The notes under the pieces are model-generated. The model worked only from the letters and a program-made list of their open reading frames with translations. It was not told the origin of the DNA and did no database searches. Made by a program: the position numbers and the translations under genes. A DNA stretch of 64,000 nucleotides from Strigamia acuminata (lineage: Eukaryota; Arthropoda; Chilopoda; Geophilomorpha; Linotaeniidae): NCBI GenBank assembly GCA_949358305.1, contig OX442322.1, positions 8,308,001 through 8,372,000 on the forward strand, given 5' to 3'. Below, piece by piece: positions 31,997-41,413 of this stretch. Numbering within the stretch: the stretch's first letter is position 1; each line of letters starts with the position of its first letter.

Positions 31997-34900
31997 TTAT
32001 GCTCGGAAGATCTTCGAAATCAATGATCGTAAACGTTCCGAAGATAGCCACTTTGTGAATATGTCGGCGGTATTAGCTTCGCCGGCTACCTTTCGAAGAT
32101 CGAAGACTCCCGCAGTAAACCACTCCCTGAGCCAGTGAAACTTCACGCGAATATGCTTCGTCTTCGCGTTCTCGATATCATTAGATGTGAATTGAATCGA
32201 GGCCAGGGCGTCCGAATACACGATAGGTCGGGATAGACGATTGAGAATCGGGAATTCGGTGTACACGCTGTCGAGCCAGAAAATCTCCTTCACGCACTCA
32301 ACCAGGGCGATAAATTCAGCTTCCATGGTTGAGCACGCTACGGTCGACTGTTTGCGACAGGACCAGCCAATAGGGACATTTCCAACGTATACGATGTATC
32401 CTCCGAAGCTCAATGATGTCTCCGGATCGCTTGCCCACGACGCGTCGGTAAATGCAGATAGTTGACTAGAAGAGCAACCGGATAACTCGATGCAAAGCTC
32501 CGCAGTGTTTGCCACGTACTGCAGAACCTGTAACAGGGCGCGGATGTGGGTTCGATTATAGCACGTGTTGTACTGTGCCAAAGCGATGACGGAATAGAGT
32601 ATGTCGGGACGAGTTCTCGATGCCAAAAACAGAAGTGAACCGATTAGAGATCGGTATGGAAAATCTTCCAAGTTTTCGGTCGATCCTCTAACGAGTGTCG
32701 TTCCCGGGGTCACTGGTGTCTTGACGAGATTATTGGTCGACGCCCCGAATTTCTTAACCAGTTTGGCGATATAAGCACGTTGCGTTATGAACGTGCGTCC
32801 GGCGTCGCGGATAAACTCGACGCCTAATAACTTCGTGATTGGACCGAGGTTGACTATATCGAATTTCGAAGAGATGAGACGGATTAGCTGATTAAAAACG
32901 CTGTCGGACGCGTAAAACACGACGATATCGTCCACGTAGACCAGCATAACAGCTGTATTCCCGAACACGTAAACACAATTACATGCTGGCAGTCTTCGAA
33001 ATCCGAGGGCCCGAAGTGTCTCGTCAAGTTTCTCGAACCATTGTCTCCCGGATTGGTGGAGGCCGTAAAGCGATTTGAGAAGAAGCCACACGTTATTTGG
33101 ATCAGTGCATGTGGCACCTGCAGGGATTCTCATGTATACGTTATGCTTTAATTCCCCGTACAGGTACGCACCTTTCACGTCGAGGTGGGCGTCCTGCCAA
33201 CCACGCAATACGACGAGAAGACAGAAAAACAGACGGATCAATATGAAGTTCACGACTGGGCTAAACACCTCATCAAAATCGACTCCGAGGGTTTGATAAA
33301 AACCTTGTGCTACTAAGCGTGCTCGGTATCGGGTGACGGTTCCGGCTGCATCGGTTTTGAGTTTAAAAATCCACTTGCAGCCAAGAATAGTGGTGTCGGG
33401 TGGTCGGGGAACTTCTTTATAGATTTCTCGCTCTTTGAACATATCGAGTTCCTCTCCGATTGCTTCACGCCATTTCGGAGCGTCGTTGAACTTGGGAATT
33501 TCGGCGAATGAAGCCGGCTCGGTTCGGCACAGATGAGCCGCATGACGAACGCCCGGAAGAGTTGGCAATTTGTGTTCGAGATTACCGAAGAAAAACAGTC
33601 CGGGGTCGTAATCAATATTGTTCAACATACAATACTCCTCGATGTCGTGATAAGATCTTAGACGGATCTTCGGAGTTGGAAAATAATAGACATCAATTAA
33701 GATCTTCCCGGGTTTTTGATCCTTTCTCAGGTGTTCCTCGCGTACCCATTCACGGCACTCGCCATCTCCACCGACGAATCGCCACTTATGAGTAGTGTGG
33801 CGCGCAGTCGCTGGTGAATTGGGATCGGGGTCGAAAATTTGCAACCCTTGCGCAGCCTGATCATCAACACGTTGCTGACGACGCGTCGTAATAAATCTCG
33901 GCGTCGGTACCGGTGTTTCACGGGGAAGAGAAGGCGCTGCCGATCGCTGAGGTGATGGCGGAGCGGATGTACGAGGAGTTGTCGGAGGCGATGGTCGTGC
34001 CGATTGTTCCGCTGACGCATCAACGTGTTCGGATGTTTCCGGATAAATTGACAATTCGTCCATCTCTCGGATGTCGTGGTCCGTATCACGTTCCTCTTCA
34101 TATGAAATATGATGGGATTGTCGAAGAGACGCAGAACCCGGAGGTAAGGTCGCACATAAATCCAGCAATGCCCGTTCCGGAGTTGTCGGTGGTGGTATGT
34201 GGATGTGCGGAAAAGCCAGAGGCGTGTGCATCGAAGCGGATGCCGTCGACACACGTTCGGAATCGTTCGCAGAATGTTCTGACGCCTCGGAATCAGATCC
34301 TTTCGGCCACTGATGGTAATGTAGGTTATCATCAAATGTAACGGTTTGCTGTCCGGGACCAGTAAACGATTGTTGCGGCTGCTGCGTCGAAATTTTGATG
34401 GATTTCCGATACGACTGCCGCTCATCGATCTTAACGTGAATAGATTCGTAGACTTGGTTGTCAGTTGGGTTCCAAATTCTGTATCCACGGGTCCCTGAAG
34501 CGTAGCCGACTAAATATCCCTCCCAGGCCCGCGGATCCAGCTTCTTGCGTCCTGGTGCGGTGTAGTGCACCCAGCACTTGGAACCGACTTTTCGTAGATG
34601 TCGTAACGAAAGGGCTCTCTGTCGCCAAAGGATATACGGAACTTGATTGTTAAGTCGAGAATGAGGGCTCCGATTCTTGATGTAGGCAAACGTGACCGCT
34701 AGCTCGGCCCAGAGCGCCTCCGGCAACTTAGTCTCGGATAAGACTGCACGAAAGTTGTCGGCCATTGTCCGGTTTATGCGCTCGGCCGTGCCGTTCATCT
34801 GTGGTGACGACGGATTTGTCCGTTGACCTTGGATGCCCTTGGCTTGTAGATATCGGAGAAACTCGTTTGACATAAACTCTCCGCCTCGATCAGTCCGAAT

Positions 34901-37000
34901 CGCTTTTATTTGCGTGTCCTGGATTCTCTCAACTCGAGCAACGAAGTCCTTAAAGGTTGCGAAAACCTGCGATTTCTGGGCTAGCGGTATAATCCAGCAA
35001 TAGCGTGTTGCGTCGTCGATGACGGTAAGGACAAAACGTGCTCCTCCAAACGATGGAACTGGGGCTGGCCCCCAAATATCCATGTGGAGAAGGTCCAAAG
35101 GCTTCGTAGTCGAGGGATTAGGATCAGGCTTATGAGAAGCTTTTGTCGATTTGGCTATTCTGCAGTCGTTGCAGGCCAATTCCCTGCTCACTTCCCCTGG
35201 TGACATTCCGTAAACTTGGTCGTTTGCGGCCAATAGCTTCATTCCATTCGTATGAAGGTGGCCAAGACGGCTATGCCATAAGCCGGTGGCGTCCTTGACG
35301 GAGGCTGGATTGGCGATGACCTTCTTTTTAGGTTGAGACGGGTTGCCAAGGGGAGGAAAGGAATTTGCATTTGGAATTGCAATAGGAGTTGCCGTTGGGA
35401 TTGACTGTAGGGCATTCGCATAGGAAGGAAGGGTGGTCAAATCGTTGTGGATTTGAGTAGGGATAGGAGGAGGAATCGGATTGGTTGGAATGGGAGCTTG
35501 TTGGACGGGAATTTGCTTCACGGGTTCAACTAGCGGCATTTCAATCCGAAAATCCGTAATTTCTCGTTGCTGTCCTTTTCCCTTTTTCGGTTTGGGAATT
35601 TTAATGAAATCCTCTTCCGTAGTCACGTACATTTGCGGCGGTAGCGTTGGAGTCGGTTGTACAGTGGGAGAAACCGTTGTCGCAAATGTCGGATTTGTAC
35701 ACAAACCGTCCACATAATAAAGACCTCCTCTCTCCTTTGCACGAATAAGAGGGCTGCGAATGTCCGATTCGTAAACATGTATCTCACTATTGAAAATGTG
35801 GATATGATGTCGCGCCTTGTCTATCTTCGAAACCGAAATCAAGTTTGCCTCGAAATTCGGCGCGTAAAGGACGTTTGTTAAATTCACGGTGCACCGGGTC
35901 TTATCGATCGCCATTAGCAAACGAACCGTTCCTTTTCCCGTCACTTGGGACTTTCCCTGTCCCAACTCGATGTCGAATGGAATGACATCGGTGAACTCGG
36001 TGAAACCGGCACGCACGTGAGATACGTGATCTGTAGCGCCGCAATCCAGAATCCACTCATTGGATTGCATAAAATGAGCGACTGGACGTTGGATAACCTG
36101 CGGCGCATTGACAAAATATGTCCCCTCTCGGTGTGGATGCGAGCTTTCTCGGGGACGCGCGTTGTTGGCCTTCGCAGCAGCGTTCTTGTTGCGCCGGCGA
36201 CTCTTGCTCCGAGAATTACGTTGGAGTGAAACCGTAGGTTGTCCCTGTTGTTGACGGGGTGGACGTGGACATCGGTTCGCGTAATGTCCGAGCTGGTCGC
36301 AATTAAAACACTTCACTGTCGAGATATCACGAGGTCCGGATTTATTTCGGGGTCGGAATTGTCCCTTCATAGACGTGTGAGCTGATGATTGGCTCGTTCC
36401 GAGCAACCCGATGGATTTGAGCCGCATGTGCTCGGAAATCAGCTGCTCGGCGACATCCTTCGGCGTGAATTGGGGATCCGGCCAGTGGTATATGGCAAAT
36501 GTTGCCTGAGCATATTCAGGCGGCAGACACTTCAAATACTGGTATGCGTGGTGAACCGGGCTAATAATCTCGTTGACATCGCTTAGTTGCCGCACGTAAT
36601 TGTCGACGCGGGCAATGAAGTCCGGCATATCTTCGCCAGGTTGGAGTTGGAGGCTGAGAAACTCCCAGCGCATCGCCGCTTGACGGGCTCTAGAGCTGGG
36701 TGCGTAGGTTTTCGCCAACTTGTCCCACGCCTCCTTTGGCGTGTTACAGGTTTCCAAAACTGTACGCTTGGCGGGGCTCACATGGATGTATATGTGGCCT
36801 AGGGCCTTGTCCTTCTTCACCATAAAGCGATCAAGTTCTTTTGGCGTCAGGGTGGCAATGTGCTCTGCCTCCTTATCCTCCGTTACGTGACGCCAAAGCC
36901 CTTCCGATTTTAAGAGAAACTGCATCGACAATCGCCATTGTTCATAATTGTCGACACCGAGAACCGGAATTAAACTGTTCGAGTTGGCCGCTTTCTGCAT
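31997..37000 (-). CDS. gag-pol polyprotein of copia element H, intact
   Basis: 1,667 residues from the ATG at 37000. Gag (UBN2-like) residues 1-200. CCHC knuckle CFNCDQLGHYANRC at 231-244. Protease D319 in ILDCGATDH: cysteine replaces the usual Ser/Thr after the catalytic Asp. A Pro-rich insert of about 130 residues (440-570) lies before the pre-integrase zinc motif (H576, H581, C610, C613). The integrase core has D641, D704 and E740. A Pro/Ser-rich hinge spans about 865-1045. RT: D1274 and YVDD at 1355-1358. RNase H: D1519 in FTDASWAS and E1560 in STMEAEF. Gene order PR-IN-RT-RH is diagnostic of Ty1/copia. No stop or frameshift is present. Confidence 0.97.
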   Translation of the reverse strand: MQKAANSNSLIPVLGVDNYEQWRLSMQFLLKSEGLWRHVTEDKEAEHIATLTPKELDRFMVKKDKALGHIYIHVSPAKRTVLETCNTPKEAWDKLAKTYAPSSRARQAAMRWEFLSLQLQPGEDMPDFIARVDNYVRQLSDVNEIISPVHHAYQYLKCLPPEYAQATFAIYHWPDPQFTPKDVAEQLISEHMRLKSIGLLGTSQSSAHTSMKGQFRPRNKSGPRDISTVKCFNCDQLGHYANRCPRPPRQQQGQPTVSLQRNSRSKSRRRNKNAAAKANNARPRESSHPHREGTYFVNAPQVIQRPVAHFMQSNEWILDCGATDHVSHVRAGFTEFTDVIPFDIELGQGKSQVTGKGTVRLLMAIDKTRCTVNLTNVLYAPNFEANLISVSKIDKARHHIHIFNSEIHVYESDIRSPLIRAKERGGLYYVDGLCTNPTFATTVSPTVQPTPTLPPQMYVTTEEDFIKIPKPKKGKGQQREITDFRIEMPLVEPVKQIPVQQAPIPTNPIPPPIPTQIHNDLTTLPSYANALQSIPTATPIAIPNANSFPPLGNPSQPKKKVIANPASVKDATGLWHSRLGHLHTNGMKLLAANDQVYGMSPGEVSRELACNDCRIAKSTKASHKPDPNPSTTKPLDLLHMDIWGPAPVPSFGGARFVLTVIDDATRYCWIIPLAQKSQVFATFKDFVARVERIQDTQIKAIRTDRGGEFMSNEFLRYLQAKGIQGQRTNPSSPQMNGTAERINRTMADNFRAVLSETKLPEALWAELAVTFAYIKNRSPHSRLNNQVPYILWRQRALSLRHLRKVGSKCWVHYTAPGRKKLDPRAWEGYLVGYASGTRGYRIWNPTDNQVYESIHVKIDERQSYRKSIKISTQQPQQSFTGPGQQTVTFDDNLHYHQWPKGSDSEASEHSANDSERVSTASASMHTPLAFPHIHIPPPTTPERALLDLCATLPPGSASLRQSHHISYEEERDTDHDIREMDELSIYPETSEHVDASAEQSARPSPPTTPRTSAPPSPQRSAAPSLPRETPVPTPRFITTRRQQRVDDQAAQGLQIFDPDPNSPATARHTTHKWRFVGGDGECREWVREEHLRKDQKPGKILIDVYYFPTPKIRLRSYHDIEEYCMLNNIDYDPGLFFFGNLEHKLPTLPGVRHAAHLCRTEPASFAEIPKFNDAPKWREAIGEELDMFKEREIYKEVPRPPDTTILGCKWIFKLKTDAAGTVTRYRARLVAQGFYQTLGVDFDEVFSPVVNFILIRLFFCLLVVLRGWQDAHLDVKGAYLYGELKHNVYMRIPAGATCTDPNNVWLLLKSLYGLHQSGRQWFEKLDETLRALGFRRLPACNCVYVFGNTAVMLVYVDDIVVFYASDSVFNQLIRLISSKFDIVNLGPITKLLGVEFIRDAGRTFITQRAYIAKLVKKFGASTNNLVKTPVTPGTTLVRGSTENLEDFPYRSLIGSLLFLASRTRPDILYSVIALAQYNTCYNRTHIRALLQVLQYVANTAELCIELSGCSSSQLSAFTDASWASDPETSLSFGGYIVYVGNVPIGWSCRKQSTVACSTMEAEFIALVECVKEIFWLDSVYTEFPILNRLSRPIVYSDALASIQFTSNDIENAKTKHIRVKFHWLREWFTAGVFDLRKVAGEANTADIFTKWLSSERLRSLISKIFRA

Positions 37001-37890
37001 CGTAGATCGATTCGCGAAGAGCGTAACACAACGCGAAAATCACACTGACTCAGAGAGAGGCGCTGAAATGTCGCACAAGATTGGAGCACTTTTCACAATT
37101 TTCACAATTCGGAGCACTTCACTGCACGGTTCCCTCGGTGTTCGAGGCGAAAAACCACAAATTGGGCAATTCCTTCTGAAGGAATCAAATAACCTCCGGT
37201 TGCCAGTCTGAGAGGGTCCGATCGGCTTCCTGGAGCCGCGGGAAACCTCACTTGTACCACGACAAGCACAACCGGAGAATACGTGTAAGCTTGACCGGAC
37301 TCGATCCAAGGGCAAACACGATTCTAAAGGAACCCCCAAAAGCCTTAATAATATCTTAAAATTAACAATAGTATTTCGACAGAAGGAGAAATAGGTGAAT
37401 CGATCGCGGTTGCGATCCTCGTGCAAATGAAGGCACGGCGCAGTTTTCTCGAAAAACTGGAAAAAGCGCAAATTCGGATTGAAAAATCCGAATTTCTTCT
37501 CGATAAATCGAGGCTCTTCGTCCGGAAAATAATAGATCGACGATACTGTGCATACGCCGGGGTATACACAGCGGAATTCGATCCGTTTCTCGTTGAAAAA
37601 CGTCGCTTCGACGTTGGCGAAGCGAAAATCGACGTGAAATCTGCAAAAAGAAAGAATTTCTCTCGAAATTCGCGAATCCCGCGGAATTTCGGAGAAAATT
37701 AGACAAATAATGGTGTGATTGACGACCCTGGTCGTCTGTGAACGTCGATAAAACGTCGGCGTCGCAGGCGAGACGAAAATCGAGACAAAATGGCCGCCGA
37801 AAATCTGAAAATAAAAATATCGGCGCAAATTCGCGAATTTCGCGAAAAAACGTCGATAAATTAGGCGAATGGAGTGGTTGTTTAACCAAC
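37001..37890 (-). other. Leader of element H
   Basis: About 890 bases between primer site and gag, unusually long. A 313-codon frame covers much of it (37981-37040, opening in the LTR), rich in Arg, Phe and Ser, with no motif I know. Other overlapping frames are also open, so low stop density from composition is the simpler reading. Confidence 0.4.
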
Positions 37891-37908
37891 AACCATCCTC
37901 TGCTACCA
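37891..37908 (-). promoter_or_regulatory. Primer-binding site of H for initiator tRNA-Met
   Basis: The plus strand reads AACCATCCTCTGCTACCA, which equals the 3' end of animal initiator tRNA-Met including CCA. The element strand is its complement, one base from the LTR end. Priming is therefore from the 3' end. Confidence 0.85.
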
Positions 37909-37909
37909 A

Positions 37910-38445
37910 TGTAGGCAGAGAATGCGCAAAATATCGGTGTAAACCGATTGAAAGCGTGAATTGGCGCTGTGCGACCCGCACAGACGTTAACGATACGACG
38001 CGTATCGTTTCGGAAATGCGCGCGGCCTAATGCCGCTTATATGCGCTAGCAAGAAGCACTAAAGGTGCTTTAAATCAAACACAATGAGTAAAACAATAAA
38101 AACGGTTTAATTAAATAGTAATACATTACAAATAGGTATCCAAACAGGTGGGAAAGCAGCTAAGTCATACACGGCTGTGTATGACGCCATCTTGGATGAA
38201 AAAGCAATGGGTAGTGGCACCTAGTGCCGGGAATTTACATTAAGTTTGAACAAATCATTTGATAATAGGACAAATCCTAGCATAAAGTGATAAAAGTATG
38301 GAATTACATACGGGACAGCGCAAAACGAATGGTAACATCGAAATCAATTAAATAATAACAAAGATGCGCTGTATACCTAAACACAAAGGGAAAACTAGGA
38401 AATAACAAATGTATTCATCGATACAAAATGGTCTTTTGACCAACA
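37910..38445 (-). repeat. 5' LTR of element H
   Basis: 536 bp, identical by eye to 31239-31774. Confidence 0.94.
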
Positions 38446-38450
38446 GTTTA

Positions 38451-40264
38451 TACCCTGGGCCGTCTCTCAATCCCGATATCATCCGGGTTTTGATTAGGTT
38501 TCGTTTGATGTGCATTGCTATCATTGCGGACATCAAACAGGCATTTCTGCAAGTATCGATCGATCCGAAGCATCGCAATTTCTTGCGCTTTCTTTGGGTG
38601 GCGGATGGATATTTCGCCGACGTGTATTCGTGGCGAAACCTGTGGGACAACTTGGTTGTCCTACGGATGACGGTGGTTCCATTTGGTGTAAACTCCTCAC
38701 CATTTTTACTTTGCGCAACAATACGGGCGCAAGGGCAACTTCATGCTGCCTCACACCCGAAAGAGGCGGATGCTCTCGATAAGGGTATCTTCATGGACGA
38801 CCTTACGTCTGGCGCTGATCGTCCGCCAGCAGCTGTTGCTCATTGTGTGAATTTACGCAATATTCTCGACGCCGCGAAATTACCGCTAGTTAAGTGGGCA
38901 GCGTCGAATGGTGAAGTCTTTGGTTCCCTGAAAGAGGAAGGGTTCCATATGCGCGCTGATTCGTTCGAGAATCTCGGTGTTATTAAAATGCTGGGCATTC
39001 TCTGGGACGTCCAGCAAGACGCGATTCTTTTTCGAGTTCCCGAGTTCGATGAGGTCCCTAGCACTAGGCGGGGAGTCCTCTCGCTCGTCGCGTCCCTGTT
39101 TGACCCGTTAGGTTTCCTGGCCGCGATCGTTTTGCCGATGAAGCTGCTGATGCAGAGCTTCTGGGGCCGAGCTTTCGCCTGGGACCAGGCGTTACCGGAC
39201 GACGACCGTGCTCAGGTTGCTCGTTGGTATGCCGACCTTCAACATCTGAAAGAAGTAAAGGTGCAGAGATGGGTGGGCACGTGTTCGGGTGAAGGTCTAA
39301 GTTTAGAAGTGTATTGCGATGCGAGTCCCCGAGCTTATGGATGCGCAGTTTACATCCGGAACTCTTCCGGTGTGAGCAGGCTTCTCGTCGGAAAGAGCAG
39401 GATCGCTCCGTTAGACAAGCTTACGCTTCCGCGCCTTGAGCTGACCGCCACGGTGATTGGTGTTCGCATGCTCGAATACATTCAGACCGATTTTTTACCT
39501 GACTTCCCTATCTCGAGTGTAAGATTTTTTACCGACTCTATGGTCGCATTGGGATGGATCCGATCGGAAAAGAACCGTTGGAAACCCTATGTTTCGAATC
39601 GAGTGGCCGAGGTCCTCGACAAGTCAAGGGTTGATCAATGGTCTTACGTCCCAACCGCAAAAAATCCTGCCGACATTTTGACACGTCCTTGCGACGTACC
39701 GACCTTGATTTCAAGTCACCTTTGGTGGAATGGTCCTGACCCGAAGGAGTTCGACCAGGTCGACGCCCCTCCGGTGTTCCTTCCCAAAGAAGAAGAGAAG
39801 CTGGTCTCTTCTGCAGTGACGTTATACGATGACTTTCTCGATCAGTTTTTTAAGCAATTCCGCTCATTCAATCGCTTGACTCGCGTACTCGCGTTCATTC
39901 GCCGGTGGCGCTTTCCCGCGCCCGGGAAGGAATTGAATGTGTATGAGTTGGAGGAGGCGGAACGGAAGCTGATCTACTGGTCACAGCGCATGCATTTTTT
40001 AGAAGAATGTGTAGCCGTTGAACGCAAAAAGGATGTTGAGAAGTCATCCCCCCTCAGAAATTTCGACATCCCCGCAACCCCGAAGTTGGACAAATTGTTT
40101 TACTTGAAAAGGTGGGGTCAAACCCATATTTCTGGCCCTTAGCGCGAGTTGACGTTGTGTATCCCGGCGACGACGGGATAATCCGTGTCGTGCGAGTCAC
40201 GTCTGCTGAAGGGAAACAATTTCTTCGTTCGGTAAAGCACATCCGCGTGCTTGAGTTAGATTGA
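38451..40264 (+). pseudogene. pol of C2, third block, integrase deleted
   Basis: Resumes after the GTTTA duplication with the RT core (ADIKQAF, FMDDLTSG) and RNase H (YCDAS, RLELTA, TDSMVALGWI), then the region NFDI. At CGACAT (40064-40069) the sequence jumps to a point 1,030 bp further on relative to C1 (plus-strand ATGTCG at 14526 and 13496 of C1). The six bases occur at both ends in C1, so this is a microhomology deletion. It removes the integrase zinc and catalytic domains and shifts the frame, which ends at 40142. The original C-terminal tail is still readable out of frame to 40264. Confidence 0.93.
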
Positions 40265-40288
40265 CGTTTGAAAAGTCGCAGCTCTTCC

Positions 40289-40318
40289 GGCGTTGTCTTC
40301 TTCCCGCCGGCAAGACGC
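40289..40318 (+). promoter_or_regulatory. Pyrimidine tract and GCCGGCAA box before the 3' LTR of C2
   Basis: Same sequence as in C1: TTGTCTTCTTCCC, GCCGGCAAGACGC, then the LTR. Confidence 0.5.
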
Positions 40319-41238
40319 TGTTGCTAGCAACCGCGATGGAATCGTTAGCGGTTCAACTTTTGGTTTTTGGACAGAAAGTGTCTTTAGATTTTTAATAATC
40401 TTTTTGTCTTCATTTAGTATTGTTTAGCCTGATCGCCAGGAATTTGGAGCACTTACCTGCGCTGATTTCTTGGTCTTGACCGTCTGGGACGAGCTGCGTT
40501 GTCATGCCAACTCGTCACTGCTTTAGATTTAAGTTTTAGTAGAGCCTAGAGCATTTTCTCTTATGTTTGTACTAGTTTTTGGCCTCCCGTGTTTGAGCGC
40601 CATCTCTTGGTCTGCTTTGCAATTAGTGATTGTTGTTAATATGCTTTATTAGCAAGTGTAAAAGTGTTATTTGATTTAAGTGACACTGCTCCTGATTGTG
40701 CTAGAAATCTGAGCTGTGTCTGATGTTAGTGTTAAGCCTTTTAAGACAAAGGATTGCTTGTTTCAATGCATCTGTTAGTTATAAGCTTTTATTCTCTTGG
40801 TTTTGTACATTTTGTAATGTAACTGATGCATTTCCTCATTTTGCCTGTTTCCATAGTCACGCATTCCAACAATGAGTGCGTGCTTCTTGTGTTGTTGAAA
40901 CTTAACCCTAACGGTTGAGTTTTATTTTCCTCTCTCTCACTTTGGAATAAAACTACTGTTTTCTTCCCCAAACCAGTCTATTTCTTCTGCCTACATGATG
41001 TGTAGTGAGTAGAGAACCGGGCGCGCTTTCTCCTCCTACTGGCCGCCACTTTGTGAGTTGATTCGAACGTTTATGCCTGAGATCGTTAACCCTAAATTGC
41101 CGTGGTTGGGCCCGACCTTGTCTGGTTGCGCATGCGCACGTCCACACACCCACTATACTTTCACTTTTCTCCTGGGATTTCTTCCGCCATCGTCGCTGAT
41201 CGTTTCCCCGTCCTGGTCTGTTGCCAGTGCTAGCAACA
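40319..41238 (+). repeat. 3' LTR of C2
   Basis: 920 bp, about 2 differences from 21244-22163. AATAAA at 40946-40951 is the probable poly(A) signal. Confidence 0.93.
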
Positions 41239-41242
41239 GCCC

Positions 41243-41413
41243 ATTAGCTGAGATGTTTTTCCCATTTGATCTACTGGTTGAGAACTAGGCCTAATGCTAG
41301 GCCTAACGCTTTCTGCTGCTGGAATTTCTACTATACGATCATGGATGCGCAACAGGACAGTTGCCTATGAATGTACCACGCAACTTCCGAGTTCGACATG
41401 TCTGTTTGCAACA
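41243..41413 (+). repeat. 3' LTR of element B, last piece
   Basis: Matches 56838-57006 of element E and ends GTTTGCAACA at 41413. The next base begins the satellite, which gives the right-hand end of B. Confidence 0.9.

Larger units (their letters stand above)
31239..38445 (-). mobile_element. Element H: Ty1/copia retrotransposon, complete
   Basis: 7,207 bp, minus strand, with 536 bp LTRs (31239-31774 and 37910-38445) that I read as identical. It is flanked by GTTTA (31234-31238 and 38446-38450), the 5 bp duplication usual for copia. It lies in the RT region of C2. The ORF is unbroken and the primer site and polypurine tract are both canonical, so it is probably a very recent and possibly active insertion. 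Confidence 0.96.
21244..41238 (+). mobile_element. Element C2: BEL/Pao retrotransposon, family BEL-2, split and integrase-deleted
   Basis: Plus-strand copy spanning 20 kb because G and H lie inside it. The 920 bp LTRs are at 21244-22163 and 40319-41238 and differ by about 2 bases. The duplication GCCC flanks it (21240-21243 and 41239-41242), and removing it rejoins the BEL-1 LTR as in element E near 56835. Coding lies in three blocks: 22882-23951, 29882-31238 and 38451-40264. Without G and H it would still lack integrase. Confidence 0.95.
6510..41413 (+). mobile_element. Element B: BEL/Pao retrotransposon, family BEL-1, degenerate and split
   Basis: Plus-strand element whose 5' LTR and most of the leader lie beyond the left edge, behind the insertion of A. 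Gag begins at 6553 and pol ends at 11807. The 3' LTR starts at 11859 and is found in three main pieces (11859-12326, 20214-20798, 41243-41413) separated by C1, a rearranged patch and C2. The pieces plus a short missing stretch add to about 1,260 bp, the length of the BEL-1 LTR rebuilt from element E. The LTR ends at 41413 directly against the satellite, so B inserted into the satellite. Confidence 0.9.

Noticed and set aside
37040-37981. 313-codon frame in the leader of copia element H
   Set aside because: Overlapping frames on both strands are also open, there is no known motif, and there is no second divergent copy to test conservation.
12327-41238. Assembly chimera as the cause of the nesting
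   Set aside because: Exact target duplications and clean rejoining of interrupted sequences at five insertions argue for real insertions, though long reads would settle it.
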